Source: CAYXXZ01 sp964469165
GTDB taxonomy: Bacteria > Pseudomonadota > Gammaproteobacteria > Pseudomonadales > Porticoccaceae
Direction: 5' to 3'
NCBI GenBank assembly: GCA_964469165.1
Contig: CAYXXZ010000008.1
Span: forward strand, 1-57,770
DNA length: 57,770 nt
Shown here: in pieces, positions 22,685 through 32,003 of the stretch
How the letters are laid out: each line of letters begins with the position of its first letter
How positions within the stretch are numbered: position 1 is the first letter of the stretch
Position numbers and translations under genes: made by a program
Notes under the pieces: model-generated
The model's database searches: none
Told to the model about the DNA's origin: nothing
Seen by the model: only the letters and a program-made list of their open reading frames with translations

Positions 22685-22726
22685 GATCCGGGGATAGGTA
22701 CCCCGGGGCTTTTTTAAAGGCGCGCA

Positions 22727-22755
22727 ATGGTATCCGACAACGCGGGTTTACGCAA
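22727..22755 (-). promoter_or_regulatory. promoter of the rpsF operon
   Basis: On the minus strand, TTGCGT (22755-22750) and TACCAT (22732-22727) are 17 bases apart and are followed by a G+C-rich discriminator (TGCGCGCC), as expected for a ribosomal-protein promoter. A second hairpin (CCGGGG/CCCCGG, 22706-22688) lies between it and the leader. Confidence 0.6.
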
Positions 22756-22772
22756 GGAATCTTTGTTTGTGA

Positions 22773-22848
22773 GTTGACAGTTAACAGTTAACAGTTTTCA
22801 GGGAAGTACGCGCTCTTACTGATAACTGAAAACTGTCAACTGAAAACT
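22773..22848. repeat. inverted repeat of AACAGTT-type words
   Basis: The left arm (about 22773-22802) is built from TTGACAGTTAACAGTTAACA and TTTTCAG. The right arm (22820-22848) is an imperfect inverse copy built from CTGATAACTGAAAACTGTCA. It lies between the rpsF promoter and the end of the CzcA-like gene. Confidence 0.7.
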
Positions 22849-25800
22849 ACCCACGCCGCCCATGCACCAACACATACAACACCGGCAACACGAACAACGT
22901 CAACAGCGTGGACGACAGAATACCGCCGATCACCACCGTCGCCAGCGGCTGCTGCACTTCCGCACCGGTGCCGGTGTTGAGCGCCATGGGCACGAAACCG
23001 AGGCTCGCCACCAGCGCGGTCATCATCACCGGGCGCAGCCGCACCAGCGCACCCTCGACCACAGCCGCAAGCAGGTCCCCGTGCGCGCGCCACAGCTCGC
23101 GGATGAACGCCACCATCACCAGGCCGTTGAGCACCGCCACCCCCGACAGGGCGATGAAGCCCACCCCCGCCGAGATCGACAGCGGCATGCCCCGCAACCA
23201 CAGGGCGAGCACCCCGCCGGTCATGGCCAGGGGCACGCCGCTGAAAATGATCAGCGCATCCTTGAGAGAGCCGAAGGCCATCAGCAATAGGCCGAGGATG
23301 GCCACGAGCGTGACCGGCACCACCACCGCCAGGCGCTTGCCGGCGGACTGCAGTTGCTCGAAGGTGCCGCCGTAATCCAGCCAGTAGCCCGGCGGCAACG
23401 CCACCTCGCCGGCAATCCGCGCCTGCACGTCGGCGACGAAACCGCCCAGATCCCGCCCCCGCACGTTGGCGGTGACCACCACCCGGCGCTTGCCGTTTTC
23501 GCGGCTGATCTGGTTGGGCGCGCTGGCCGGCACCAGATCGGCGACCTCCGACAGCGGCACGTAACCGCCATCCGCCAAGGGCACCGGCAGGTGCGCCAGG
23601 GCGTCGATGTCCCGGCGCAGCGGCTCCGGCAGGCGCACGACCAGGGCGAAGCGCCGGTCGCCGTCGTAGATGAGGCCGGCGTTCTCGCCGCCGATGGCGG
23701 TGGCCACCAGCGTCTGCAACGCTTCGACATTAAGGCCGTAACCCGCCAGGGCGGCGCGCTTCGGCACCACCGACAGCACCGGCAGGCCCGCCACCTGCTC
23801 GACCTGAACGTCCGCAGCGCCGGCAACGGTTGCGACGATTCCGCGGATTTCATTGGCGGATTTCAGCAGTTGTTCCAGGTCGTCGCCGAACACCTTCATG
23901 CCCAGATCCGCGCGCACGCCGGAAATCAGTTCGTTGAAGCGCATCTCGATGGGCTGGGTGAACTCGTAGTTGTTGCCGGGCAAGGCCGCCAGCGCGTCCG
24001 CCATCTCCGCCACCAGCGTCTCCTTGCGCTTGCGCGGATCGGGCCACGCCTCGCGGGGCTTGAGCATCACGAAATTGTCCGCCACATTCGGCGGCATGGG
24101 ATCGGTGGCCACTTCCGCGGTGCCGATCTTCGCGAACACCAGCGCCACTTCCGGAAAGGCCTTCAGGCGCTGCTCCAGCTGCGTCTGCATGGCGACGGAT
24201 TGCTCCAGCCCGGTGCCGGGAATGCGCAGCGCGTGAAGGGCGATGTCGCCCTCGTCCAGTTGCGGAATGAACTCCGAACCCAGGGTCAGCGCCAGCCACA
24301 GGCTCACCCCCAGCAGCGCGCCCGCGCCCGCCAACACCAGCCAGCGCAGCTTGAGGGCGGCTAACAGCGCCGGCCTGTAAAACGATCTGGCGGCACTGAC
24401 GGCGGGACTTTCCCTGTCGCCGACCGGGCCGCGCACAAACACCGCCACGGCGGCGGGCACCAGCGTGAAGGAAAACACCATCGCCGCCAGCAGCGCCATC
24501 ACCACGGTCGCGGCCATCGGGTGGAACATCTTGCCCTCGACGCCGGTGAGGGCGAACACCGGGATGTACACCACCGTGATGATGGCGACGCCGAACAGGC
24601 TGGGCCGGATCACCTCGGTGGTCGCCTCGTACACCACCCGCAGGCGCTCGCGCAGCGCCAGCGCCGCACCGCCCTGCTGCGCCTGGCCGAGACGGCGCAC
24701 GCAGTTCTCGACGATGATCACCGCGCCGTCCACGATCAGGCCGAAATCCAGCGCGCCGAGGCTCATCAGGTTGGCGGACACCCCGGCCTGCACCATGCCG
24801 GTGATGGTCGCCAGCATCGCCAGGGGAATCACCGCCGCGGTGATCAGCGCCGCGCGCAGGTTGCCGAGCAGCAGGAACAGCACGGCGACCACCAGCAACG
24901 CGCCCTCCAGCAGGTTTTTCTGCACCGTGGCGATGGTCTTGTCGACCAGTGTGGTGCGATCGTAGACCGCCTCCACCACCACGCCCTCGGGCAATGTCCC
25001 CTGAATCTCGGCCAGCTTCGCGGCAGCGGCCCTGGCCACGGCGCGGGAATTCTCTCCCGCCAGCATCATCACGGTTCCCAGCACCGTCTCGCGGCCGTCG
25101 CGGGTGGCGGCGCCGGTGCGCAGCTCGCTGCCGAGCGCCACCTCGGCGATGTCGGCAACGGTTACCAGGGCGCCGCCGTCAGCCTTCACCACGACCTGCT
25201 CGATCGCCGCGATGTCCGCCAGTTGCGCGGCGGAGCGCACCAGCAATTGCTGGCCGTTGCGTTCGATATAGCCGGCGCCGCGATTGGCATTGGTGGCGCG
25301 CAACGCGGCCGCGACCTGGTGCAGGCCGATGCCGTGCTCGAGCAGTTTTTGCGGGTCCGGCGTGACGTGGTACTGCTTGTCGTAGCCGCCGATGGTGTTG
25401 ATCTCCACCACCCCCGCCACCTGGGCCAACTGCGGCTTGACGATCCAGTCCTGGATTTCCCGCAGCGCCATGGTATCGAATGCCGCGCCGGGCGCGGCCT
25501 CGACCGTGTACATGAAGATTTCGCCAAGCCCCGTCGCCACCGGGCCCATGACCGGCTCCAGTCCGTCGGGCAACCGGCTTCTGACTTCTCCCAGGCGCTC
25601 GTTGATCAGGTTGCGCGCGAAGTAGATGTCCGTGCCTTCGGTAAACACCAGCGTCACCTGGGAAAGGCCGTAGCGGGACAGGGAGCGGGTGTAGGACAGC
25701 CCCGGCAGCCCGTACAGCGTGTTCTCCACCGCAAAGGTGACGCGCTGCTCCACTTCGAGGGGCGAATAGCCGGGCGCCCCGGTATTGATCTGCACCTGGA

Positions 25801-25933
25801 CGTTGGTGATGTCGGGCACCGCGTCGATGGCCAGGTGGCGGAAGCTCCACAGCCCCGCTCCGACCAGCACCAGAATCAAACTGAGCACGAAAAAGCGCCG
25901 CGCCACGGAGAAGCGCACAATGGCATCGATCAT
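22847..25933 (-). CDS. heavy-metal RND efflux pump, CzcA type
   Basis: A 1028-residue inner-membrane proton-driven pump with twelve expected helices and two large periplasmic loops. The fourth helix carries DFGLIVDGAVIIVEN with Asp396, Asp402 and Glu409, the proton-relay pattern of Czc/Cnr-type divalent-cation exporters (Zn, Co, Cd, Ni) rather than the copper/silver CusA type. IDAVPDITNVQVQ near the N-terminus is also typical. AGGAGA lies six bases before the ATG. It is the last gene of the czc-like set and follows the adaptor gene by 12 bases. Confidence 0.94.
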   Translation of the reverse strand: MIDAIVRFSVARRFFVLSLILVLVGAGLWSFRHLAIDAVPDITNVQVQINTGAPGYSPLEVEQRVTFAVENTLYGLPGLSYTRSLSRYGLSQVTLVFTEGTDIYFARNLINERLGEVRSRLPDGLEPVMGPVATGLGEIFMYTVEAAPGAAFDTMALREIQDWIVKPQLAQVAGVVEINTIGGYDKQYHVTPDPQKLLEHGIGLHQVAAALRATNANRGAGYIERNGQQLLVRSAAQLADIAAIEQVVVKADGGALVTVADIAEVALGSELRTGAATRDGRETVLGTVMMLAGENSRAVARAAAAKLAEIQGTLPEGVVVEAVYDRTTLVDKTIATVQKNLLEGALLVVAVLFLLLGNLRAALITAAVIPLAMLATITGMVQAGVSANLMSLGALDFGLIVDGAVIIVENCVRRLGQAQQGGAALALRERLRVVYEATTEVIRPSLFGVAIITVVYIPVFALTGVEGKMFHPMAATVVMALLAAMVFSFTLVPAAVAVFVRGPVGDRESPAVSAARSFYRPALLAALKLRWLVLAGAGALLGVSLWLALTLGSEFIPQLDEGDIALHALRIPGTGLEQSVAMQTQLEQRLKAFPEVALVFAKIGTAEVATDPMPPNVADNFVMLKPREAWPDPRKRKETLVAEMADALAALPGNNYEFTQPIEMRFNELISGVRADLGMKVFGDDLEQLLKSANEIRGIVATVAGAADVQVEQVAGLPVLSVVPKRAALAGYGLNVEALQTLVATAIGGENAGLIYDGDRRFALVVRLPEPLRRDIDALAHLPVPLADGGYVPLSEVADLVPASAPNQISRENGKRRVVVTANVRGRDLGGFVADVQARIAGEVALPPGYWLDYGGTFEQLQSAGKRLAVVVPVTLVAILGLLLMAFGSLKDALIIFSGVPLAMTGGVLALWLRGMPLSISAGVGFIALSGVAVLNGLVMVAFIRELWRAHGDLLAAVVEGALVRLRPVMMTALVASLGFVPMALNTGTGAEVQQPLATVVIGGILSSTLLTLFVLPVLYVLVHGRRG

Positions 25934-25945
25934 GACCGTCTCCTG

Positions 25946-26860
25946 TCAGTGGCTGTGGGATGCGGCGGATTTTTCGATATCCGCCTTGACCAGATAGCTA
26001 TTCTCCACCACGTAGCGCTCGCCGACCCTGAGGCCGTCCAGCACTTCCGTCACCCGGGCATCGCAGCGCCCGAGCGTCACGGGGCGGCTCTCGTAGCTGT
26101 CGCCCCGCTGGACGAACACCACCCTGTCGTCGCCCGCCGCTTGCAGCGCGCGGTTGTCCACCACCAGCGGCGCGGCAATGTCTTCGACGACGATGTCGCC
26201 GCGCACCAGTTGCCCCGGCGCCCACTGCCCTTCCCCGTTGGCGAGCCGGACGCGGGCGATGCTGTACGGCGCGCCATCCATGCTGGGCACGAGGCTGGCG
26301 ATCGCGGCCTTGTGCATTGCACCCTCCGCGCTCACCGCCACCCGTTGACCAGTGCGCACCTCAGCGCGCTGCGCCGGGAAAACCCGCAATTCCGCCACCA
26401 GCGTTTTCAGGTCGGCGATGGTGAACAGCACCTGTCCGTCCGCCACCTCTCCAGTGCTGATGCCCTGCGCGACGACCACACCGGCGACGGGCGCGCGCAC
26501 GCTGTAGCGCCGCAAACTCTCGTTGGCTTCGATGTCCGCCAGCACCTGGCCTTTTTCCACCGGCTGGCCGAGCGCCACCGCCACGTGCGCGGCCACACCG
26601 GGGAAACGCGCCCGCACCTGAGCGGTCGCCTCCGGCGGCGCGGCGAGGCGCCCATAGGTGGTCAGGGTTCTGCGCAAGGCTCCGGGGCCGGCGACCTCCG
26701 TGGTGATGCCCGCGCTTCGCGCCGTCTCCGCGGAGATGCGGGTGCTCTCTTCATGGCCGTGGTCATCGGGGCCGGCCAGGGTGGCCAGCGGCACGGCGCC
26801 GCCAATGATTCCGAGTGCGGCGCTCACCAGCAATATCACAATGCGTTTTGATGATTTCAT
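25946..26860 (-). CDS. RND efflux periplasmic adaptor, CzcB type
   Basis: About 304 residues: an N-terminal membrane anchor or signal (VILLVSAALGIIGGAVPLATLA), a His-containing segment DDHGHEES, then the lipoyl/barrel-sandwich pattern (LADIEANESLRRYSVRAPVAGVV) and beta-barrel regions. It ends in SAASHSH. I chose the ATG at 26860 because AGGA lies eight bases upstream; an ATG three codons earlier is almost on top of that site. It links the pump and the outer-membrane channel. A repeat-rich gap separates it from the channel gene. Confidence 0.9.
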   Translation of the reverse strand: MKSSKRIVILLVSAALGIIGGAVPLATLAGPDDHGHEESTRISAETARSAGITTEVAGPGALRRTLTTYGRLAAPPEATAQVRARFPGVAAHVAVALGQPVEKGQVLADIEANESLRRYSVRAPVAGVVVAQGISTGEVADGQVLFTIADLKTLVAELRVFPAQRAEVRTGQRVAVSAEGAMHKAAIASLVPSMDGAPYSIARVRLANGEGQWAPGQLVRGDIVVEDIAAPLVVDNRALQAAGDDRVVFVQRGDSYESRPVTLGRCDARVTEVLDGLRVGERYVVENSYLVKADIEKSAASHSH

Positions 26861-26920
26861 CGTTGTCATCCTGTAAAACAGTTAGAGCCTGTCGGCGTTT
26901 CGCCGCGATGGCGACAAAAC

Positions 26921-27046
26921 AGCCGTAAGCCGTAAGCTTTAAGTCGGACTCTTCTCGTCCAAAGGCTTTGCCGACCTTTCCCTTTCCTCCGCAGTGCTGG
27001 GAACCAGGCACCAGGCCGTGCCCTATCCAACTTAAGGCTTACAGCT
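26921..27046. repeat. inverted repeat of GTAAGC-type words
   Basis: The left arm, 26921-26944, contains AGCCGTAAGCCGTAAGCTTT. The right arm, about 27030-27046, contains ACTTAAGGCTTACAGCT. The arms are imperfect inverses about 85 bases apart, in the gap between the CzcC-like and CzcB-like genes. The same words recur at 33670-33856, 46891-46907 and near 48694. Confidence 0.7.
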
Positions 27047-27051
27047 ATGCT

Positions 27052-28335
27052 TTATGGCGCGACGGGCTGCGCGGTGAGTTGTTCGATCAGCGCCTGGTTG
27101 AGCAGCGCGCCGGCGGCGGCGTCGATCAGCGCGACACGTGCAGCGAGCAGTTCCCGCTGCGCGGCCATCCACTCCGCATAGCCGTAGCGGCCCTGGGCAT
27201 AGCCGGCCCGTGTCTGGGCCAGCGCTTTTTCCAGGGCGGGCAGCATTTCGGCGCGCATCGCCGCCACCGCATCGAGCTGTGTCTGGCGCTCCACATAGGC
27301 GGCAAAAAGACGTTGGTGAAGGGAGAGCAAGGCGTCTTGCTGACGAAACTCGACTTGCCCGAGCTCCGCCTGGGCGGCGGCGATGCCGGCTTGCGCGCGC
27401 GGCCCGGCAAACAAGGGCATGGAAACACCCGCCACCAGCGCGCTGTCGCCGCTGTCATCCATGCGGCGCAGGCCGAGCTGCCAGTCGATGTCCCCCGCCG
27501 CGCGGCTGCGCGCCAGATTCAGCTCGGCCTCGCGCAGGCGCCGCTCGCCGGCAAACAGCACCACCGCCGGGTTGCCTTGCGCCCGCTGCCACAGCGTTTC
27601 GAAAGGCTGCGCGCGGCCGGCGGCGAACAGATCCCCGTCGAGACGGGCAAAGTCCGCCTGAGAGCCGCCCCACGCCAGCGCCAGGGCCAGGGCCATCCTG
27701 CCGCTGTCATACGCGGCCCGCAGGCGGGCGAGATCGATGCGGCCCTGCACCAGCGCGGCATCGGCGCGCAACGCGTCGGCTTCCGGCGCCGCGCCACTGG
27801 CGGTTGCGCGGGCGGTGATGCGCCGCGCGCCGTCCGCCAGCGCCACAGCCTCTTCGCCAAGCGCCACCTTTTCCTGCAACGCGAGGGTGGCGATGAAGCG
27901 CTGGGTGACCTCCGTCATCAGGTCGAGCGCTTTCGCCTCGCGTTCCATCGCCGTCAAGTCACGGGCGGCGCCCGCCAGGGATTTGCGCGCCTGGCGCTTG
28001 CCGCCCAGTTCGATGACGGAAGACAGCGACACCGTGTACTCGGCGCTGTCCGCGCCCCGGTATTCCCCGGAGCCAAAGGCGTTTTCAATATCGGCGCCCA
28101 GGGCAAGGGCCGGCGCACGATCCGCCGCGCGCTGGCGGGCTTCATCCGCCCGCAGTTTCAGGTCGAACACGCGCAGGCCGGGGTTTTGCTCGCCCGCGCG
28201 CGCAATGGCCTCATCGAGGCTGAGCGGCGTGCCGTCACGGCCCCAGGCCGCCGGCAAGATACTCGCGAAGAGGATGATCAGGAGTGCGCAGCGCGCGCGC
28301 AGCCCCCGCCGTCCGGCAAGGTTCTGGTAATGCAT
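27052..28335 (-). CDS. outer-membrane efflux channel, CzcC/TolC family
   Basis: 427 residues with a signal peptide (CALLIILFASILPAAWG) and two long coiled-coil halves typical of outer-membrane factors (LSLDEAIARAGEQNPGLRVFDL opens the first). GGYAQGRYGYAEWM-type sequence in the second half matches the family. AGGAA precedes the ATG. With the adaptor and the CzcA-like pump it completes a tripartite metal exporter. Confidence 0.9.
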   Translation of the reverse strand: MHYQNLAGRRGLRARCALLIILFASILPAAWGRDGTPLSLDEAIARAGEQNPGLRVFDLKLRADEARQRAADRAPALALGADIENAFGSGEYRGADSAEYTVSLSSVIELGGKRQARKSLAGAARDLTAMEREAKALDLMTEVTQRFIATLALQEKVALGEEAVALADGARRITARATASGAAPEADALRADAALVQGRIDLARLRAAYDSGRMALALALAWGGSQADFARLDGDLFAAGRAQPFETLWQRAQGNPAVVLFAGERRLREAELNLARSRAAGDIDWQLGLRRMDDSGDSALVAGVSMPLFAGPRAQAGIAAAQAELGQVEFRQQDALLSLHQRLFAAYVERQTQLDAVAAMRAEMLPALEKALAQTRAGYAQGRYGYAEWMAAQRELLAARVALIDAAAGALLNQALIEQLTAQPVAP

Positions 28336-28405
28336 GGGATTTCCTGCAAAAACATATCGTCAGGCCCCGCGCTGTAGCGCGGGGGAGCGAAGACAACAAG
28401 CAGGA

Positions 28406-28765
28406 TCAAACGATGGGTGGGCGCAGCAACAACGTGGTGTAGCCGGAATTCCTGTCCTGACGGAACAGTGGCACCTGATCGGTGCGGGAGAGAAGGTTCA
28501 GCTCGATGCCGCGAGATTCAAGCAGCACGGCGGAGCCGTGGCAGTGGTGAATGTGGCAGTTCTCCGCATCCGCACCGTCGCCATGGCTGTCGCCGCCGTG
28601 GCCCAAGCCGTGAAAATGGGGCTCCGCCGCGTCGCCGTGATGGGCGTGCGCGACATCCGCGGTGTGCAGCGGCACCATGTCGGCGAAACTGAACAGCGAT
28701 TGCAGCGCTATCAACGCAGCGAGCAGCATCGCGGTCGAAGCCTGTGATAAACGCCGGGAAGACAA
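28406..28765 (-). CDS. His-rich periplasmic protein, CzcI-like
   Basis: About 119 residues. A signal peptide (SSRRLSQASTAMLLAALIAL) is followed by a dense His/Asp stretch: HTADVAHAHHGD, HFHGLGHGGDSHGDG and CHIHHCHG. It ends in LLLRPPI. Location at the head of a czcCBA-like set and composition fit CzcI-type proteins, thought to sense or buffer metal in the periplasm. TTG at 28765 is preferred because GAGG lies seven bases upstream and it gives a compact signal peptide with an RR n-region; ATG at 28729 would remove that n-region. Confidence 0.65.
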   Translation of the reverse strand: MSSRRLSQASTAMLLAALIALQSLFSFADMVPLHTADVAHAHHGDAAEPHFHGLGHGGDSHGDGADAENCHIHHCHGSAVLLESRGIELNLLSRTDQVPLFRQDRNSGYTTLLLRPPIV

Positions 28766-28852
28766 ACCGAAACCTCGTCGGGACAGGAGTGGGAGCAAGA
28801 CTCTGGGTGCTACTGTACAAACAGATGGCGGGTGCTGCAACTCGCTATTCTC

Positions 28853-28994
28853 TGAGTTTCACGTTGCACGTTGCACGTTTCACGTAAAAGCCAAAGCGGC
28901 TCAGGTTCTATGCCTGCCACCCCTGCCCGCGGCCAGTGCGCAGTTCTCACCACAGGCACCCACGTGAAACGTGTAACGTGCAACGTGAAACTCA
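28853..28994. repeat. 33-bp near-perfect inverted repeat
   Basis: The arms 28853-28885 and 28962-28994 are inverse copies with one mismatch, built from CACGTTGCACGTTTCACGT words and separated by 76 bases. It sits between the end of copB and the start of the CzcI-like gene, which may isolate the two metal operons. Confidence 0.85.
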
Positions 28995-29002
28995 GCCCCC
29001 AG

Positions 29003-29713
29003 TCACAGCCAGAACCTGATTCCCAACATCACCTGCCCGCCCTCCACGCCATTGCCCTCAAGGCGCTGGTAATCCGCCGTCCGCCCGTAGCGCTGGCTCC
29101 AGCCCAGCCCTATGTAGGGGCGCACAGCGGGTGTCACCCGGTAGGCGAGCCGCACCTCGGCTTCCAGGCTCGAAAGGCCCGACCCCGTAGCCGCGGCCGG
29201 ATCGTTGTGGCCGTGGAAATTCGCGGTTATTTCCGGCAGCAATTGCCAGCGCTGGGTAACCATCAGCTCTTTCGCCAGCTTGACCCGCAGTGCCGAACGC
29301 CCTTCATCGCCGACGAAAAGCGTCAGCGCCGTATCCACATGGAAAGGCGCGACGCCGTCGATACCCGCCGCCAGCCAATGGCGCTCCGGCCCCGGCCCCA
29401 GGTCGCCGCGCCAGCCCAGGGTCACATCCCAGTACGGCGCGACGGCGCGGCTGAAATAACCTCTCAATTCATGCTCATGGGTGCGACCACCGGCGCGCTT
29501 GCCCTCGGATACCAGCCACAGGCCGCTGAGGTCGCGCTGTGCCATCGCCGCGATCTCCCAGTCCTGCGCGCTGCCGCCGGAGCGCTCCTGAATTTCCAGC
29601 TCATCCACCAGCACCGCCGCCGCCAACGGTTCCCTTCCCCCCATGGCAAAGCCATCCGCGGCCGCACACAGCAGGCCTATTGCAAAGACTTTTCTCAGCA
29701 TTGCATTCACCAT
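29003..29713 (-). CDS. copB: copper resistance outer-membrane protein CopB
   Basis: 236 residues with a signal peptide (VFAIGLLCAAADGFAMG) and beta-barrel pattern ending in VMLGIRFWL. EHELRGYFSRAVAPYWDVTLGWRGD and EVRLAYRVTPAVRPYIGLGW are CopB hallmarks. It lacks the long Met-rich N-terminal stretch seen in plasmid-borne CopB. It starts three bases after the copA stop. Confidence 0.92.
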   Translation of the reverse strand: MVNAMLRKVFAIGLLCAAADGFAMGGREPLAAAVLVDELEIQERSGGSAQDWEIAAMAQRDLSGLWLVSEGKRAGGRTHEHELRGYFSRAVAPYWDVTLGWRGDLGPGPERHWLAAGIDGVAPFHVDTALTLFVGDEGRSALRVKLAKELMVTQRWQLLPEITANFHGHNDPAAATGSGLSSLEAEVRLAYRVTPAVRPYIGLGWSQRYGRTADYQRLEGNGVEGGQVMLGIRFWL

Positions 29714-29716
29714 GGC

Positions 29717-31564
29717 TCACCCCACCCGCACTTCGCGGAACATGCCGTGCATGTGGTACAGCAAATGACAGTGATAGGCCCAATGACCGCGCGCATCGGC
29801 CGTCACCAGATAGGAAATCTTCGCCCCCGGCTGCACGATCACCGTGTGCTTGCGGGGAATGAAATCCGCGTCGCCCGTCTCCAGGTCACTCCACATGCCG
29901 TGCAGATGCATGGGATGGTTCATCATGGTGTCGTTGACCAAGGTGATGCGCAGGCGCTCGCCGTAACGGAAGTGCAGCGGCTCGGCATGGTGGAACGGGA
30001 TGCCGTCGATGGACCACAGATAGCGGCTCATGTTGCCGGTCAGGTGCAGTTGCAATTCCCTGCCCGGCTCGCGGGGGTCCGGTGTCGGTACCCTGTTGCG
30101 CAGATCCGCGTAGGTGAGCACCTTGCGGCCATGGTGCTGCAAATGGTCCCTGAGGCCCGCGCCCGGATCGTCGAGCCGGTACCGGGGCGCTTCGGCACGC
30201 ATATCGACCCGCGGCCCGGACTCCTCCCTGGCGTGCACGATGAGGCTGGTGCTGCCGAACCCCGCCCGGCCCGGTTGTGGCTCAGGCATGGAGTGATTGC
30301 GATGTTCATCACTACCGTCGTCGGCACCGTGGCCGTGGTGGCTATGGTGCCCGTGACTCACATGCGGATCGCCAGCCTCGTCTTGACTACCGTGCCCGCC
30401 GTGGGCCATGCCCATGTCGGCATGGGACAGGATGGGGTTCTCATCCATTTCCGGGATCGCCCCGTGCATGACGGGGTGCGGCGCCAGGGTGCCCCGCGCG
30501 TAGCCGCTGCGATCCATGGCCTGGGCGAACAGGGTATACGCCGCCTCGCCGTCGGGTTGCACCAGCACATCGTAGGTTTCCGCGACGCCGATACGGAACT
30601 CGTCCACCGTCACCGGTTCGATGTTCTGGCCGTCCGCCGCCACCACGGTCATTTTCAGTCCCGGGATGCGCACGTCGAAAAACGTCATGGCCGAACCGTT
30701 GATGAAACGGAGCCGCACCACCTCACCCGGCTTGCACTGGCCGAACCAGCCCTGCGCCGGCGTACAACCGTTCATCAGGTAGGTATAGGTGTAACCGGTG
30801 ACATCGGCGATATCGCGATCACTCATGCGCATCCGGTTCCACATGAGGCGCTCGCGCCAGGTTTCCTTTACACCGGTGGCACGCACATCCCGGTACAGAT
30901 CACCCAGGGTGCGTTCGTTGATATTGTAGTAATGGGGCTGGATTTTCAGGGTGCGCTCGATTTCCTCCGGCGCGGTGTCCGACCAGTCGGACAGCAGGAC
31001 GACATAATCTCTGTCGGAATAATCCCTGTCGGCCCGGATCGCCCCGCCATCCGCCGGATCGATGATGATGGCGCCGTAAAGTCCCAGTTGCTCCTGATAG
31101 CCGGAATGGCTGTGGTACCAGTAGGTGCCGCTCTGGCGTACATCGAAATGGTATTCGTAATGGCTGCCGGGCGGAATGCCGGCGAAGCTGATGCCCGGCA
31201 CACCGTCCATGTGAGACGGAAGGATCAGGCCGTGCCAGTGAATCGAGCTGTCCTCCGCGAGGTGATTGCGTACCCTGAGGGTAACCCTCTCGCCCTCCTT
31301 CCAGCGCAGGATCGGGCCCGGCAGGGTGCCATTGACGGCTATCCCCAGGCGCTCCGCGCCGGTGAAGTTCACCGTTTTGTAGCCGATGTCGAGCGTGAAG
31401 TCGTTGCCGCGCAACACCGTCGGCATCATGGGCGCGGGGCTGGCCCACACGCGCTTGCGGGAAATTCCCAGGGCGGCAGCCCCCGCCGCAACTCCGGTAA
31501 CGAACTGACGGCGGGACAGGCCGCGCCCGCCGGCTCGCGCCAAAATGGCTTCTTTCGATTGCAT
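29717..31564 (-). CDS. copA: multicopper oxidase, CopA family
   Basis: About 615 residues. A twin-arginine signal (SRRQFVTGVAAGAAALG) sends the folded enzyme to the periplasm. The four copper-binding clusters are present: HWHG, HSHSGYQEQ, HPMHLHG and HCHLLYHMHGMF, the last including the type 1/type 3 ligands. A Met/His-rich insertion (MAHGGHGS, HGHHSHHGHG) lies near residue 400. It oxidises or binds Cu(I) and confers copper tolerance together with CopB. ATG at 31564 has AGGAGC six bases upstream; a GTG codon just before it is less likely. Confidence 0.94.
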   Translation of the reverse strand: MQSKEAILARAGGRGLSRRQFVTGVAAGAAALGISRKRVWASPAPMMPTVLRGNDFTLDIGYKTVNFTGAERLGIAVNGTLPGPILRWKEGERVTLRVRNHLAEDSSIHWHGLILPSHMDGVPGISFAGIPPGSHYEYHFDVRQSGTYWYHSHSGYQEQLGLYGAIIIDPADGGAIRADRDYSDRDYVVLLSDWSDTAPEEIERTLKIQPHYYNINERTLGDLYRDVRATGVKETWRERLMWNRMRMSDRDIADVTGYTYTYLMNGCTPAQGWFGQCKPGEVVRLRFINGSAMTFFDVRIPGLKMTVVAADGQNIEPVTVDEFRIGVAETYDVLVQPDGEAAYTLFAQAMDRSGYARGTLAPHPVMHGAIPEMDENPILSHADMGMAHGGHGSQDEAGDPHVSHGHHSHHGHGADDGSDEHRNHSMPEPQPGRAGFGSTSLIVHAREESGPRVDMRAEAPRYRLDDPGAGLRDHLQHHGRKVLTYADLRNRVPTPDPREPGRELQLHLTGNMSRYLWSIDGIPFHHAEPLHFRYGERLRITLVNDTMMNHPMHLHGMWSDLETGDADFIPRKHTVIVQPGAKISYLVTADARGHWAYHCHLLYHMHGMFREVRVG

Positions 31565-31640
31565 CACAGCTCCTGATTGGCCCGCCCGGGCCGGAAAAAT
31601 CGGTATTCGACGGTTCTGTCAAAAAGCGAATGTTCAGAAG

Positions 31641-32003
31641 CTATGGCGCGGGAGGCCTGTACGGCCCGTCCAGCGGAGGTGGGGTGAATGCGGTGCTCAC
31701 GCCCCCGCTATCGCGACCATGGCAAGGAAATGGCAGCATCGTCTCGAGGGGATCCAGTGCAGCCAGAAAAACCGCACAGTGCCCACACACCTGGGGAAGA
31801 CAGGAAGAGCAGCCGCGCTCTCCGTGCTCCTGCGGCAGCGCATCGGCTGCTGGCTCGCCCGACGTGTCGCAATGACTGTCCTGTGCGGCCACATCCCCCA
31901 GACCGGCATACTCTGCCATCGCCCAGCCAGGCTGCGCTGCCAGCAACAGCAGGCAGATAAGCACCAGACGAGCGCCAAGGCCAGAGGAGTGTGTGAAAGT
32001 CAT
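31641..32003 (-). CDS. small Cys-rich secreted protein, DUF2946-like
   Basis: About 120 residues with a signal peptide (ARLVLICLLLLAAQPGWAMA) followed by CSSCLPQVCGHCAVF, a CxxC plus CxxC arrangement, and a Pro-rich tail (PPPLDGPYRPPAP). The pattern resembles DUF2946 proteins often found in copper loci; that family name is my best guess. The ATG at 32003 gives a clean signal peptide. It precedes copA by 76 bases and may share its transcript. Confidence 0.6.
   Translation of the reverse strand: MTFTHSSGLGARLVLICLLLLAAQPGWAMAEYAGLGDVAAQDSHCDTSGEPAADALPQEHGERGCSSCLPQVCGHCAVFLAALDPLETMLPFPCHGRDSGGVSTAFTPPPLDGPYRPPAP

Noticed and set aside
22688..22712. Intrinsic terminator (CCGGGG/CCCCGG hairpin followed by T6 on the plus strand)
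   Set aside because: No plus-strand gene ends here. On the transcribed minus strand the T-run precedes the hairpin as A-run, so it cannot terminate rpsF transcription; it is more likely a leader structure.
24521..26851. 776-codon open frame opposite the CzcA/CzcB-like genes
   Set aside because: Antisense shadow; composition is that of reversed efflux-gene codons.
28871..31576. 901-codon open frame on the plus strand opposite copA/copB
   Set aside because: It mirrors two well-supported genes on the other strand. Its sequence has no family pattern and many His/Arg/Gln runs, typical of antisense frames in G+C-rich DNA.
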